Origin: Hygrophila difformis
Taxonomy: Eukaryota > Streptophyta > Magnoliopsida > Lamiales > Acanthaceae
Reading direction: 5' to 3'
NCBI GenBank assembly: GCA_030278955.1
Contig: JAOANR010000008.1
Span: 46,050,055 to 46,114,054 of the forward strand
DNA: 64,000 nt
The notes under the pieces are model-generated. The model was given only the letters and a program-made list of their open reading frames with translations. It searched no databases and had not been told where the DNA came from. The position numbers and the translations under genes were made by a program. Below, in pieces: positions 43,224 through 55,517 of this stretch. Every line of letters begins with the position of its first letter. Positions within the stretch are counted from its first letter, which is position 1.

Positions 43224-43566
43224 CCTGTTACAACCAAGGAAGGTGTAAAGTTCAGGGAGATTCGATAAAGTGTGGGAAAAAGGGTTTTGCTGAATTGAAT
43301 GGTGCTTATCAGGAGTTGGTTAGTATTTGCATGTATTCCTTCAGTCGTTTAGGGTTTTTAGGGTTCGAGGTACTTGTCGATTTGTTATGCAGAAATAGAT
43401 GCATTGTTTGTCTGTCGGCGCTTTGATAAGATATAAAGATAAGTGTTTGTGACTTTATTGCCCAGTATAAATTTTTGTTTCAGTACAAGCGACAAGTAGC
43501 AAGGATCCTGAAAATAGTTCGGGAAAATAGGGAAGAGAACAATAGGAATAATGTGTCGATAATCCC

Positions 43567-44094
43567 CTAAGCCTGAGAAGGGTAGGTATTTGGATCCTCC
43601 ATGGGATCGTCCTCATCACTTGCGTCCTCGATGATGCCCGTGCCAAGGGGCCCATGGAACACCGGGCTTGCTGGCCAAGCGGGTCCAGTGGTAAGAACAG
43701 GATCGATGGTGGCAACTGGAGTCGGTGCGGCTGTCGGGTTGGCGACAGGGTCAGCAACGGGGCTAGCTGCGGGAGGAGCTCCTGGGCCAAGGGGGGCGTG
43801 TGGAGGCAAGTCATCTTTCAAGTGAAGCAGTTGATATCCCAGGACCCCTGCTTCGGTCTCTATGTCGTCCAGTTGGGCCCGAAGCTGAGTCTCGTGGGCC
43901 TGGAGTTCGTTGATTTGGGTTTGGAGTTGGGTCAGGTCTTGGTGCCCCGCTCCCCCTAGGTTAGCCAGGTGACCTAGGTTGGCCTCCATTTGTTCTACTC
44001 TTAGCCTGAAGTTGTTCACGTTTTGAGGGGTTCCGAGGTAGGCTTCGATCAACCTCATTAATAGGTTGATCATGTTTGCGTTCGAAGCAGCCAT
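43567..44094 (-). CDS. ORF0 of block D unit 2
   Basis: 175 intact codons, identical to the unit 1 ORF0 except for one residue that I can see (L for W near the middle). Same layout: short N-terminus, coiled coil, Pro/Ala linker, acidic tail. Its being intact in both copies while gag-pol is broken reflects the recent duplication and does not prove selection. The 343-base spacer to gag is non-coding. Confidence 0.65.
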   Translation of the reverse strand: MAASNANMINLLMRLIEAYLGTPQNVNNFRLRVEQMEANLGHLANLGGAGHQDLTQLQTQINELQAHETQLRAQLDDIETEAGVLGYQLLHLKDDLPPHAPLGPGAPPAASPVADPVANPTAAPTPVATIDPVLTTGPAWPASPVFHGPLGTGIIEDASDEDDPMEDPNTYPSQA

Positions 44095-44444
44095 CTAGTG
44101 TTGACACGGTAGGTTAAAGTTAGAGTGTGTTTTATGCATGGTCAAGATGTGCAGGAGTTAGAACTATATGCAACATGCAAGTGCAAGTCCCTTCCCCATT
44201 AAAATTTAATTTATTCGTATGTTTAAAATAAATTGCTAAAGGTTGGGCCTCTATAGCGGGCCAAAATTTAATATTTCTTTGGCTAAGATTTTGGGCTATG
44301 TAAAAAGGAAAATAAGCTTTTGGGGCTAAAAATAATACTAGTAGTCAAAATAAATAATTTAAAAGAAGTAGTACTTGGGTTTAAAAATAATGGTTTAAAA
44401 TAATAGTAGTAGCTTTAAAAATTTTCCGGGCTCTGATACCAACT
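44095..44444 (-). other. Block D unit 2 leader with PBS
   Basis: PBS on the minus strand at 44441-44426; GGCCCGCTATAGAGGCCC at 44262-44245. Nearly identical to the unit 1 leader. Confidence 0.75.
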
Positions 44445-47116
44445 TGTAACACCCCGGATTTGGTAACCCAGGCCGAGGTGTCACCGCCGCATCTCCCTAG
44501 CAAGACACGGATTCCCGAGCTCGCTAAGGAGGTGCAAGGCTTATGGGTATACAAAGTTTTTAAAACATTCAACAGCGAATCCGGAATTTATTAATACTTC
44601 AAATCAAGTATGATAGTAAAAATCATCATGCATGGATAAGGTAAATGCAGCGGAAAAGTAATCACGGCCAACACGGCCAAAACCTCGGGTTTAACAGACC
44701 CGGTAAAACAGTAGTATGATGCAGTAAATGAAAATGTTCACAAATGTATCCCCCCAAATGCGCGTGCATGCGTCACTCGACATACTCTGTAGAAAAAGGA
44801 AATGACAACGGTTGTCAGTATAAAGATATACTGAGTAAGTTAATCCCTAACTAACAAATAAAAGGGGTTACATGTGTTTAAACTAAAGATCTCGCTTACC
44901 GTACGTGAATTTAAAAATACATAATTTATTAGCAGCGGAAAAACATGATTAAAGGACTTAATTTTAAAAGCATAATTTAAGATGCATAAATTTTAAATAC
45001 ATAATTAAAGACATGATAAATACGATTTAAGCATAATGAAACACTCACACAAGTCTTTTACATTTTATCCCGTAGACTAAGAAGAGGACACCATACCGGG
45101 AGATCACTAACGAGGCAATCTCAACATAGGACCACTAACGAGGCAGTCCAAACAATGGGAGACCACTAACGAGGCAGTCTCAAAAGATAGTAGGACCACT
45201 AACGAGGCGATCCAAAAAGATAGTAGGACCACTAACGAGGCAGTCTCAAAGATAATGATAGCATGAAGATCGACTCAGCCTAGTGAACGGGATTTTTCGA
45301 AAGTTCGTATTTCAAAGTTATCAAATGATCGATATCGCGTTTTCATAGTTCGAGTTTTCTCAAGTTCGAATTCGAGGCAGTTTACGCCTTTCTTAATTAA
45401 AAATTCGTCTTGACACCAAAAATTCTAAAATTTTTACAGTAGTTCAAAAACACACACACGAACAACTTTCATGTTTTAAGTTTTCGGAAATAAGGTTCCG
45501 AAGTGAGTCGAAATTCGAGTTCATTGCAAGGAATAATTTCTGTCTTAAAAACTGGTTCCGTCACATGTTCGTGCAACGCCGATTAAAAATTCATTTCAAA
45601 ACCAATCGATGCGAAATTTTTACAGGAACTACAAAACACGTTAAGGAACAACTTTCATGTTTTAAGAATTTGGAAATAATGAATTCTTGGTACTCAAAAA
45701 TCGACCACAACTCACTGCGTACTCGCGGTCTTCGAAAACGTTTTAAAGCAGTTCTGAAAATTCGACCGATTGACATATCAAATGAACACCAAAATCCATG
45801 AAATTTTTATATGCATAATCTAGACACAATTATCTACAACTTTTGTTAAGGAATGCAAAGTTGAATCATTCGAAAAATGGGTGAAAAACATGCATCAAAT
45901 CGAATATGGAAATCTGTCAGTTTAAAAACGTTCGGGTTGTCACAGAAAGTTCACGGCGTGATTTGGGATAGCAAAACTTAATGTCAACAGCTGAAATTTG
46001 GACACAAGATAGATAAAGGTGTTAGGAACAACGTTTATGTTGAAAAGTTTTTGGTTTGAATTCCCGAAGGTCGAGTTTTAGGCGAGTTATTGAAATTGGA
46101 CGAAAATAGGGTTTTTGAAAACCGATTTTTGTTACAAGCCTATATCTCAGTTTTAAACAACAAACAACCACGAAAATTTGTGAATAAGGTTTTAACTTAC
46201 CTAGAATGAGGATTGGGTTGCTGAAAAGGGTTTCCGGAGATCCTAGGGTCGCGACGAACGGCCAACTTCTCCGATTGCTTTTCTTTCGTTTTCCGGCGTG
46301 AAATCGTAGTAAAGGAAACGTGTTAGATTTTGAGTTTCTAAGTGTTATGGACGAACTAAAACATTAAGCTATGGCTTACCAAAGGTCTAGGAAGCAGGGC
46401 CCTCGTCCCGTTTGCCTCGTCGTCGCCGGAATACTCGCCGGAAAGTGGTCTCGGAGGGATTTCGGCTTGGAGAGGAGAATTTGAGAGAGTGAGACTTTTG
46501 TTTTCTGTCCAAATTAGAATGAGGGCGCCCCAATCCGCCCTTAAGCCTTTCCCAAAGGCTGTGATCCGGTTGCCCTCGATAGGGATTGGATTTTTGGCAA
46601 GAAAATCGCCATGGAAGGAAAGTTTACACCTCCTGCACCTCTGGCGCGCTGGTGACGCGCACATAGGCCTTTGTCCGCGCGGAACACGCGTGGTCTGCCC
46701 TGGAGTCGCGACTCCTCCGTCCACGCGGTGGCCGCGCGGCGGCGCGCGGAGGGCGCGGGCCGGCCGGACCGGCCGGTTCGGCGGTCCGCGTGTTCTGTCG
46801 GGTCTTTCCTGGCTTTCCCCTATCGGTTTTATACATGTTAGCTCGATTCCTTGGGTCGCCTTCGGTTCGGAATCTTTTCCTTAAACCTGTTACGAGTCCG
46901 GCTTATCGCTCGCAACATTTCCGTGCCCTAATTAGCCTAGTCTAAATTGGTTCCAACTCCTCCCATCGTCCTTGTGATCTATTTCGTGATTTATTTTGTG
47001 ATTTATCTCGTGACTGAACTTAGAAATTAGTTCCAAGCTGCCTACGTACCCTGTGAAGGGATCAAGTCATGACGTAGTTCAAAACAATTTGAATTTGTTT
47101 TTCCTTGGGTGTTACA
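44445..47116 (-). repeat. Block D LTR 3 (right; 5' LTR in element sense)
   Basis: 2672 bp. Hairpin array at 45100-45247, GC-rich block at 46720-46780, and both copies of the 20-base direct repeat. Ends at 47116 before the TSD GATTC. With LTR 2 it forms the closest pair in the block. Confidence 0.9.
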
Positions 47117-47121
47117 GATTC

Positions 47122-48430
47122 AGAACTTTAGCCGAACATGGAAGTTGTAGATATATGTCTTTGGTATCTCTCTGTAAAATTTCATTAAATTTGGAGCTAG
47201 TTTGCTATGGTAGATCTTGAAATTTTGAAACTGGTGTTAGAATTTTTGGACAGATTAGCATCCTGTTAAAGATTGACGTTTTTCACCTACTTCCGTACCT
47301 CGGATTGAAAATCTTAAAACATGAAAGTTGTTCATATATATGTTTTCGAGTCACTTGTTGAATTTCAGAATTTTTGGATTAAAACTCGATTTTTAATGAA
47401 TTTTGAAGTAAACTGTGGTTGACCTAGTCAAATCTTGAAATTTTGTTGAAACGGTGAAACGAGCCTTTAAGGTTTAAACGAGTAGAAGACTCTTTGAAAT
47501 GAATACATGAAATCTGAAATTTAGGAAATCCCCTTTACGAACTTGATCTTTTAAAATTAGGGGGTGAGTGCTCTGCAGGGTGCCCTCCTAACGATTCACT
47601 TCGTACCTTTATGGACGATGGTGACCAGCGTGAAATTTTTAGATATGTTGCCAAAACGGCATGAGATATATGGCCTACACTCTCGTGAATATCCATATGG
47701 GTTTCCCGAGGCTCCGGAGTGGTACTGGGTATGGCAGATACGGCTGCTGCCGCCAGCTTCCGGCTAAATTTGACGAGATTGCAATGCAATCGTGAAATAC
47801 TTGAATTACTAAATCTTGGGAGTAATGGGGATAGTTAAATATTTATTTATTGTCCTTTTAAATTATTAAATGTTTTATTTAAATTAATTATGGCTTCTAT
47901 GTAAATTATGCTAAACGCCATGAATTAATTATGCCAATTGGTTAGATAACTAAATTGAATTATTTATAATTTATTACCATGCTTCTATTCAAATATTAAT
48001 TAATGGCTTTTAAACCCCACGACCATGTCTGTATTAACTTACTCAGCAAGTTGTGCTGACCAAACCATTTATTTCCTTTTTCTTACAGAGTATGTGGAAT
48101 GAACTCGAGCATGAACACATGGGATTTTGGGGAACTTTGTTTTGTTTAAATTCTTGCATTAGACTATAGTATAAACGGGCCTGTTTAACCCATGTTTTGA
48201 CCATGTTGGTCCTATTTACATTTTCCGCTGCAAAACTTATACTCTGATATTGTTTTCCGCTGCATTATGATATTATTTTCGAACTTATATTGTATGGACT
48301 GTTTTTAAATATTTTAAATTCTGCAATACCTAGCCTTGCATCTCTTTAGTAAGCTCGGAGAAACCGTGTCTTGCTAGGGAGGTGTGGCGGTGACATCCGG
48401 ACCTGGGTGACCAAAAATCGGGGTGTTACA
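47122..48430 (+). repeat. Element C 5' LTR, last part
   Basis: Continues from 17673 after block D. Contains a hairpin-forming stretch at 47676-47724, TTAACTTACTCAG with a CAGCA/TGCTG hairpin (about 48042-48060), a CTTACAG acceptor-like site at 48088, and the GGGGTGTTACA end. Confidence 0.9.
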
Positions 48431-48490
48431 AGTTGGTATCAAAGCCCGGCTATTTTTAAACTATTATTTTTAAACCATTATTAATTTTTA

Positions 48491-48529
<39 letters not shown>

Positions 48530-48791
48530 TTTAAATGTGCACTAGCATTTTGACTATTATTTTAAATTTTTAAAGTATTATTTCCATGGAATAAATTTTT
48601 ATTATTTTTAAAACCCATGGAAAATAGAAAAAAATATATGTATATATGTAAATAATGCTCAAATTATTTTTGGGGGGAAATCATCATTTGCATTTGCATA
48701 TTGCATGTCCTTTATTAGAGAACTGAGAATCTTGGCGAATTTTAACTTAGAATCTTGGCGAATCTTAACCTAGATCTTTTGCTTGCGCTAG
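48431..48791 (+). other. Element C leader with PBS
   Basis: PBS TGGTATCAAAGCCCGG at 48434-48449 (one mismatch to the other families). A TTA microsatellite spans about 48490-48530. An inverted repeat CCATGG/CCCATGG (48594-48599 and 48614-48620) and a run of six G (48672-48677) match the A and B leaders. Two near-copies of AATCTTGGCGAAT lie at about 48730-48765. Confidence 0.75.
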
Positions 48792-49122
48792 ATGGCTAGT
48801 CAAGACATGATGAACTTGATGATCAAAATGATGAACGCTCACTTCGACTCCCAACAAACCATAGAACAAATGAAACACCGTATGGCTCACTTGGAGGCAA
48901 ATCTGCACCACATGGGTAACTTAAGAGAGGCGGACCACCATAAACCAACTAGAACGCCAAGTCCAAACCCTCACTACCCAAAACCTAATATTGAAGGAAC
49001 ACGTTGATGCTCACGGGGAGGACTTGAACCACATCTTTGACGATCTATTGCCGCCGAGTTCGGAGGAGGAAGACCCGGAGGAGGATCCCGCTACCCCACC
49101 GGAGGACGTCTTGAGACGCTAG
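48792..49122 (+). pseudogene. ORF0 of element C, one frameshift
   Basis: Starts MASQDMMNLMIKMMNAHF and reads like the D and E ORF0 through HLEANLHHMGNLREADHH. A one-base change near 48950 then throws the frame. The other frame continues the Leu/Gln-rich coiled coil and ends with an acidic SSEEEDPEEDP tail and a stop at 49122. It lacks most of the Pro/Ala linker of D. It supports ORF0 as a genuine, inherited gene of this clade. 49123-49407 is a non-coding spacer to gag. Confidence 0.7.
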
Positions 49123-49407
49123 GGACTCTATTTATTAAAGATACTATTTTGCTAGGAAACTATTTCTACTTTTGTATACCTTCTCGCTTGTACTAAAAAT
49201 TTCATGTAAGGAAATAAAATGCCCGATTTATTTATAAAAAAAAATCGAAATAAAATTAAATAAAATAAAACCCAGAAGCGTACAACGCTTCCTAGTTCAA
49301 TCGAGCACCACGTGCGAAATTATAAACACATCCACATTTATAAAAAAAAATATTGTTTAAACTATATGTTAATTTCACAAGTCCTAATCCACACTATTTG
49401 TAACAGA

Positions 49408-50385
49408 ATGACACCTAGAGGAAGAGCAAGAACTCAGCCCGCCCCCCAAGACACTACTGAAGTGCCACCCAATGTCACCGAACCTGTAGAGGAACAAACC
49501 CAAGGTGCGCATGACGCCCCCGCACCAAACAATGTGGGCGATCGTCTTCGGACGTTAGAGGAAATCCTGATTGCGCTAGGAAACACGCAAGTCAATCAGG
49601 GTCAAGTTGCGGCGGTACTTCCGCCCCAAGCTCGCCCTAACTATCTGGCGATGGTGAATCCTTACCAGCCGCGCCACTACGCTGGTGAGGAGGATCCAGC
49701 AAAACTGGAAGAATGGATCCGGACTTTTGACAAGCTTCTGGGGGCGGTCAAGTGTCCGAAAGGAGAAAGAGTGCACGTCGCTTCGTACTACTTGGGAGGC
49801 GAAGCGGACGACTGGTGGCAGGCTACTCGAGCGAAACTGCAAGAAGATGAAGAGCCCTACTCGTGGGCGGAAATGATGGAGCTGCTCAGGGATAGGTTCT
49901 ATCCCTTGAATACTAAAGCAGCGATGCACGAGGAGTTTCTGTCGCTGAGGCAAGGAAGTCGGACTGTGCAAGAGTACTACACTCGGTTTAAGGAGCTTGT
50001 GAGATTCGCTCCAAGATTAGTACCCACGGACGCGGAGAAAGCTAAGAAATTTGAAATGGGACTGAACCTGGCAGTGCGCGAAGTGATCACAGGGGTACAC
50101 TACCCTGATCTCAAGCAGTGTACGACCGCGCTATGACAGTGGCGCAAGTACAGCAACTGAAAAGGAGAGTGAGTGGGGAGTCTAGCCGGGGTCCCCAAGA
50201 CATGAGGAATAAGGACGCGAGAGGTGAGAACAATGCGGGAAGGAACGAGCAGCGTCGAGGGTCGAATAGGCCACAGCAAACTAACAATGGAAGGAGGGTT
50301 AACCAAGAAGAACCGGTACCACCCTGTCCGAGGTGTGGGCGACCTCATCTGACGAGGGGATGCCCTCAACAAGGAGCATGCCCAA
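49408..50385 (+). pseudogene. Element C gag, truncated
   Basis: The ATG at 49408 has the usual ACAGA context (MTPRGRART); the open frame upstream of it is chance. Contains LEEWIRTFDKLL, EADDWWQ and KFEMGLNLAVREV. A frameshift near 50118 moves to the frame with VQQLKRR and a CPRC...RGC stretch, but the sequence stops at PQQGAC, before the CCHC knuckle can be completed. There it joins RT sequence in another frame. The knuckle, protease and most of RT are missing. Confidence 0.83.
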
Positions 50386-52701
50386 AACTTACGTCAAGTG
50401 TTAGGGATCTTGCGAACGAACCAACTATACAGCAAGTTGTCCAAATATGATTTTTGGTTGAAGGAGGTAGCATTTCTTGGACATATAGTATCCGCTGATG
50501 GAGTCTCAGTGTATCCGGCGAAAGTTTCTGCCGTAACCGAATGTGCAGCGCCGACAAGTCCAACGGAAATAAGGAGTTTCCTTGGATTGGCTGGATACTA
50601 TAGACGTTTCGTGAAGGAATTTTCGAAAATCGCACGTCCTTTAACCCAGCTACTGAAGAAAGGAGTCAAATACGAGTGGACCGAAGCGTGTGAAGCTGCA
50701 TTTCAAGAGTTGAAGAAACGACTCACAACCACACCCGTATTGACGCTACCATCAGAGAATAGTGACTTCGAAGTTTACAGCGACGCTTCGAAGGAAGGTT
50801 TAGGTTGTGTCTTGATGCAAGACTCAAGAGTCGTTGCATACGCATCACGCCAACTGAAACCTCACGAGGAGAATTACCCGACACATGACCTGGAGTTGGC
50901 AGCGGTCGTTTTCGCTCTAAAGATATGGAGACACTATCTCTACGGGCGAAAGTGTCGAATGTTCACCGACCACAAGAGTTTGAAGTATATATTCACTCAG
51001 AAGGAGTTGAATCTAAGACAGCGAAGGTGGTTGGAACTCATGAAAGATTATGATTTGGAGATATCTTACCACGAGGGGAAGGCGAACGTGGTAGCCGATG
51101 CCCTAAGTCGGAAGACCCAACACGTGACAAACTCGTTGGTGATCCCGCCGGCATTGTATATGGACCTGGCGAGATTGGATTTGGAACTCGTGCATCCGGG
51201 CACAGTGAGTGGAGTAATCAACGCGATGGTCGTAGAGACTCCAATATTGGACGAGATTCGACTCGCTCAACCGGGCAATGCAAAAATCGAGAAGATAAAG
51301 GGGTATATTGCCGAGGGAAAGGCAATAGGATTTGCTATCCATGAAGATGGAAGCATCCGCTTTAAAGGGAGATGGTGCGTGCCCCAGAAGTGTTTCGAGT
51401 TGAAGCAAAGATTGATGGAAGAAGGACATAACACGCCATATTCTGTGCACCCCGGAGGTGACAAACTTTACAAAGATCTGAAGAAGATCTATTGGTGGCC
51501 GGGAATGAAGAAGGAAGGGGCAAACTTCGTGGCGAAATGCCTCACCTGCCAAAGGTTTAAGGAAGTGAGACATAAACCCTTAGGGTTGATGCAACCACTA
51601 GAAATTCCAAGTTGGAAGTGGGATAGCATCTCGATGGACTTTGTCTCGGGATTACCCCGATCACATAAAGGCATGAACAAGATTTGGGTGATTGTGGATA
51701 GGCTAACGAAGACGGCCATATTTATCCCGATGAAGGACACGTGGACTATGGACCAATTGGCCCGAGCCTACGTTGATAATGTGGTACGAAGACATGGAGT
51801 ACCACATGACATCATTTCCGACAGAGACAGTAGATTTGTCTCTCATTTTTGGACAGAGTTACAAAAAGCTCTCGGTACTCAAATTAAAATGAGCACCGCA
51901 TTCCACCCGATGATGGATGGACAAACCGAGAGGACGATCCAAACACTAGAAGACATGCTGAGAGCGTGTGTGTTGGAGTTTAAGGGAAATTGGGAATCCC
52001 ATTTACCCTTAATCGAGTTTTCCTATAACAATAGCTACCATGCTAGCATTGGCATGGCACCTTTCGAGGCATTGTATGGACAAAAGTGCCGAAGCTCGTT
52101 GAGTTGGGAAGAAAACGATAAGTCGGTGGTAGTCGAACCACAACTTGTCGAAGAAATGGCTCAACAAATAAAGGTGATTCAAGGAAAATGAAAGCCGCTC
52201 AAGACCGTCAAAAGGGTTATCCTGACGTGAGACGACGAGACCTAGAATTTCAAGTGGGAGATAGGGTCATGCTAAAGATATCACCCATGGAGGGGGTGAT
52301 GCGTTTTGGCAAACGAGGGAAATTGAGTCCTCGATACATAGGACCTTATGAAATTCTAGAACGAGTCGGAAATCTAGCTTACCGACTGGCTTTACCACCA
52401 CAAATTAGACCGAGTTCATAATGTCTTCCATTTCTCGCAACTAAAGAAATATGTGCCGGACCCGACACATCTACTTCAACCGGAAGTGATCGAGCTCGAT
52501 GAGGATCTCACTTACGAAGAAGTCCCAGTGAGAATTCTAGACGTTAAGGAACGAGTAACGAGAAATAAGACAGTCAAGATGGTCAAGGTTCTTTGGTCCA
52601 ACCATGAAAGTGAGACAGCGACTTGGGAATTGGAATCCGACATGAGAGAGCGATACCCGACACTGTTCCAAACCGACGAAGACACAGTTATGGGGACATA
52701 A
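50386..52701 (+). pseudogene. Element C pol remnant: end of RT, RNase H, integrase, chromodomain
   Basis: Begins at [15 protein letters not shown], just after the RT catalytic region, so no YIDD/FIDD motif exists. RNase H ([21 protein letters not shown]), the integrase HHCC finger, the DDE segments ([24 protein letters not shown]) and the GPYE segment are readable, though a stop at 52189 and a frameshift near 52415 break it. The chromodomain ([16 protein letters not shown]) ends with VMGT-stop at 52701. About 85-90% of codons look like block D (estimate by eye). It cannot support its own replication. Confidence 0.87.
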
Positions 52702-52953
52702 CTGTAATCTTAAGGGGGAGAGGATGTCATACCCGTTTTTTTCCGTGTTTTCGTGCATCTTTTGTAAACAAACAAACAAATTCAAATTGTTTTGAACTAC
52801 GTTATGGCTTGATCCCTTCATAGGGTACGTAGGCAGCTTGGAAGTTTTAATTCTAAGTTCAGTCACAAAATAACAAAACAAACAAAAGTCCTTAGCACGA
52901 GAAAAGCCGAAACACAACTTCGAGGACGAAGTTGATTCTTAAGGAGGGTAGAC
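52702..52953 (+). other. Element C 3' module: two polypurine tracts around an LTR-head relic
   Basis: A first tract (AAGGGGGAGAGG, about 52712-52723) is followed by a TGTCATACCC start and about 200 bases that match the head of the D/E LTRs, including the AGGGTACGTAGGCAG block. Then comes the hairpin AACTTCGAGGACGAAGTT (52916-52933), and a second tract (52938-52953) touches the real LTR. The same composite occurs in B. Confidence 0.75.
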
Positions 52954-55512
52954 TGTAATACCCCGAGAATTTTGCAACATAAAACAAATAATTAAATAAA
53001 TAAATAATTAAATAAATAATTAATAAATAAATACACTAAATAATTAAAGAGAAAAAGAAATGAGAAATGAAAGAAATGAGAAATGAAGTCTAGTCTAAAA
53101 AGGAATTAAAGTTCCAATACTCAAGACAATTTAATCGAATAAATTGTACACCGAAACCCGACACTAATGAACTCGAGAATTCGAATCCAAACATGCATTT
53201 AGACCCGAGTAAAAATTCAGAGAGGAAATAGGAACCCGAAGATACCCCGAAAATCGGAATCCGAGAACATAGAGGGATAGAAGTCCGAAAGAGAGGAGGA
53301 AAAGCACGACGGATCGCACGACCCGCCCGGACCGCAGTCCCGGCGGCAGCCGCGCGGTGGCCGCGCGGTCAATAGGCAAACGGCGCGCCACACCCGCGCC
53401 AGCCTACAGATTTGCCCGTTGCGAGATTCACTCGCCCGAATCCGGATTTTCCGACTTCGGTTGTATTCCTTTCGGCTCAAGACTCACCAAGGCCGACCTT
53501 GGACGTCCCTAGGTCATGCCTATCTATAAATAGCACCTCTTGTCAGCCCCGAACATTTTCCAAAACCCTACAACTCTCTATACGTTCGAAAACCCTAATC
53601 CCGGAGTCGTCGGAGGCACGAAACCAAGGCGAGGACTGTTTGGACGAAAATCGGGAGATCTCCAACGTTGTGGTAAGTTCTGATCCGAACCTTATTCAAT
53701 ATACAATCCGAAAATGGATTCTAACTTCATTCTTTTTCTTCTCTACACTCCGAATCAGATCTAAAACGAAGAACCCGACGAACGGAGAAGATAAACGGTG
53801 GACTGGAAGTCACGCCTCCGAATTGAAGATCCCGGACGCCCAACAATCAGTAAGTAAATCTTAACATGGTTTGGGAGAATTTAAAATACACTTGATCTAA
53901 CGATTTAAACTAAGAACGTAAAATCTGTCAAAACGAAATCTTTAACGGCGCAGCATTTTTGCTTTATTTTTCCGAACCCTTAAACCTGTTCAAACGAGAA
54001 AACTTAAAACACGAAAAATGGTTCTAAGACATTAATTTAGCTACTGTAAAAATTTCATAATTTTTCGTTATTATTTGTTATCTGAATTCGTTCTCAAACC
54101 GAACTGCCTTGAATTTGAATCTTGAAATCTGGACATAACTTAGGTTCGAACTTGATGACGTTTTTGACATTAGATCTAGACCGATTCAGAACTTTAGCCG
54201 AACATGGAAGTTGTAGATATATGTCTTAGGTATCTCTCTGTAAAAGTTCGTTAAATTTGGAGTTAGTTTGCTATGGTAGATCTTGAAACTGGTGTTAGAA
54301 TTTTCGGACAGATTAGCATCTTGTTAAAGATTGATGTTTTTCACCTATTTTCGTACCTCGGATTGAAAAACGTAAAACATGAAAGTTGTTCATCTATGTG
54401 TTTTGGAGTCACTGGTTGAGTTTAAGAATTTTTGGATTAAAACTCGATTTTTAATGAATTTTGAAGTAAACTGTGGTTAACCGAGTCAAATCTTGAAATT
54501 TTGTTGAAACGGTGAAACTAGCCTTTAAGGTTTAAACGAGTAGAAGACTCTTTGAAATAAGTACATGAAATCTGAAATTTAGGAAATCCCCTTTACGAAC
54601 TTGATCTTTTAAAATTAGGGGGTGAGAGCTCTGCAGGGTGCCCTCCTAACGATTCACTTCGTGCCTTTATGGACGATGGTGACCCCCGTGAAATTTTGAG
54701 ATATGTTGCCAAAACAGCATGAGATATATGGCCTACACTCTCGTGAATATCCATATGGGTTTCCCGAGGCTCCGGAGTGGTACTGGGTATGGCAGATACG
54801 GCTGCGGCCGCCGGCTTCCGGCTTCCGGCTAAATTTGACGAGATTGCAATGCAATCGTGAAATACTTGAATTACTAAATCTTGGGAGTAATGGGGATTGT
54901 TAAATATTTATTTATTGTCCTTTTAAATTATTAAATGCTTTATTTAAATTAATTATGGCTTCTATTTAAATTATGCTAAATGTATTATTGATTAGTGCCA
55001 TGAATTAATTATGCCAATTGGTTAGATAACTAAATTGAATTATTTATGATTTATTACCATGCTTCTATTCAAATATTAATTAATGGCTTTTAAACCCCAC
55101 GACCATGTCTGTATTAACTTACTCAGCAAGTTGTGCTGACCAAACCATTTATTTCCTTTTTCTTACAGAGTATGTGGAATGAACTCGAGCATGAACATGC
55201 ATGGGATTTTGGGGAACTTTGTTTTGTTTAAATTCTTGCATTAGACTATAGTATAAATGGGCCTGTTTAACCCGTGTTTTGACATGTTGGTCCTATTTAC
55301 ATTTTCCGCTGCAAAACTTATACTCTGATATTGTTTTCCGCTGCATTATGATATTATTTTCGAACTTATATTGTATGGGCTATTTTTAAATATTTTTAAA
55401 TTCTGCAATACCTAGCCTTGCATCTCTTTAGTAAGCTCGGAGAAACCGTGTCTTGCTAGGGAGGTGTGGCGGTGACATCCCGGCCTGGGTGACCAAAAAC
55501 CGGGGTGTTACA
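52954..55512 (+). repeat. Element C 3' LTR
   Basis: 2559 bp, complete, TGTAATACCCC...GGGGTGTTACA. GC-rich block 53335-53405, TATAAATA at 53525-53532, donor-like GTAAGT at 53850, larger hairpin 54734-54783, acceptor-like CTTACAG at 55168. Followed by TSD ATGGA. Confidence 0.92.
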
Positions 55513-55517
55513 ATGGA

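Larger units (their letters stand above)
17674..47116 (-). mobile_element. Block D: tandem dimer of a Tekay-type element (LTR-int-LTR-int-LTR)
   Basis: One TSD, GATTC, flanks the block (17669-17673 and 47117-47121). Inside are three LTRs (17674-20172, 26093-28764, 44445-47116) and two internal regions in the same minus orientation. No TSD separates the two units. Both carry the same gag frameshift and the same pol amber codon, so they are copies of one already damaged element. This is the product expected of unequal recombination between the LTRs of a single insertion. Element E later landed in unit 2. Confidence 0.88.
16430..55512 (+). mobile_element. Element C: Tekay-type LTR element with internally deleted pol
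   Basis: TSD ATGGA at 16425-16429 and 55513-55517. The LTRs begin TGTAATACCC and end GGGGTGTTACA; the 5' copy is interrupted by block D. The internal region (48431-52953) has a PBS, ORF0, gag and a pol that begins at the end of RT. It therefore lacks protease and the RT catalytic site and was non-autonomous or died by deletion. Removing C restores B's gag frame across the TSD. Confidence 0.92.

Noticed and set aside
17674..47116. Block D as an assembly artefact
   Set aside because: Single-base differences between units and LTRs, the E insertion in one unit only and the shared outer TSD argue for real DNA, although only spanning long reads can settle it.
49312..49407. N-terminal extension of the C gag frame
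   Set aside because: The other gags begin at the ATG equivalent to 49408; the upstream residues come from an A-rich leader.
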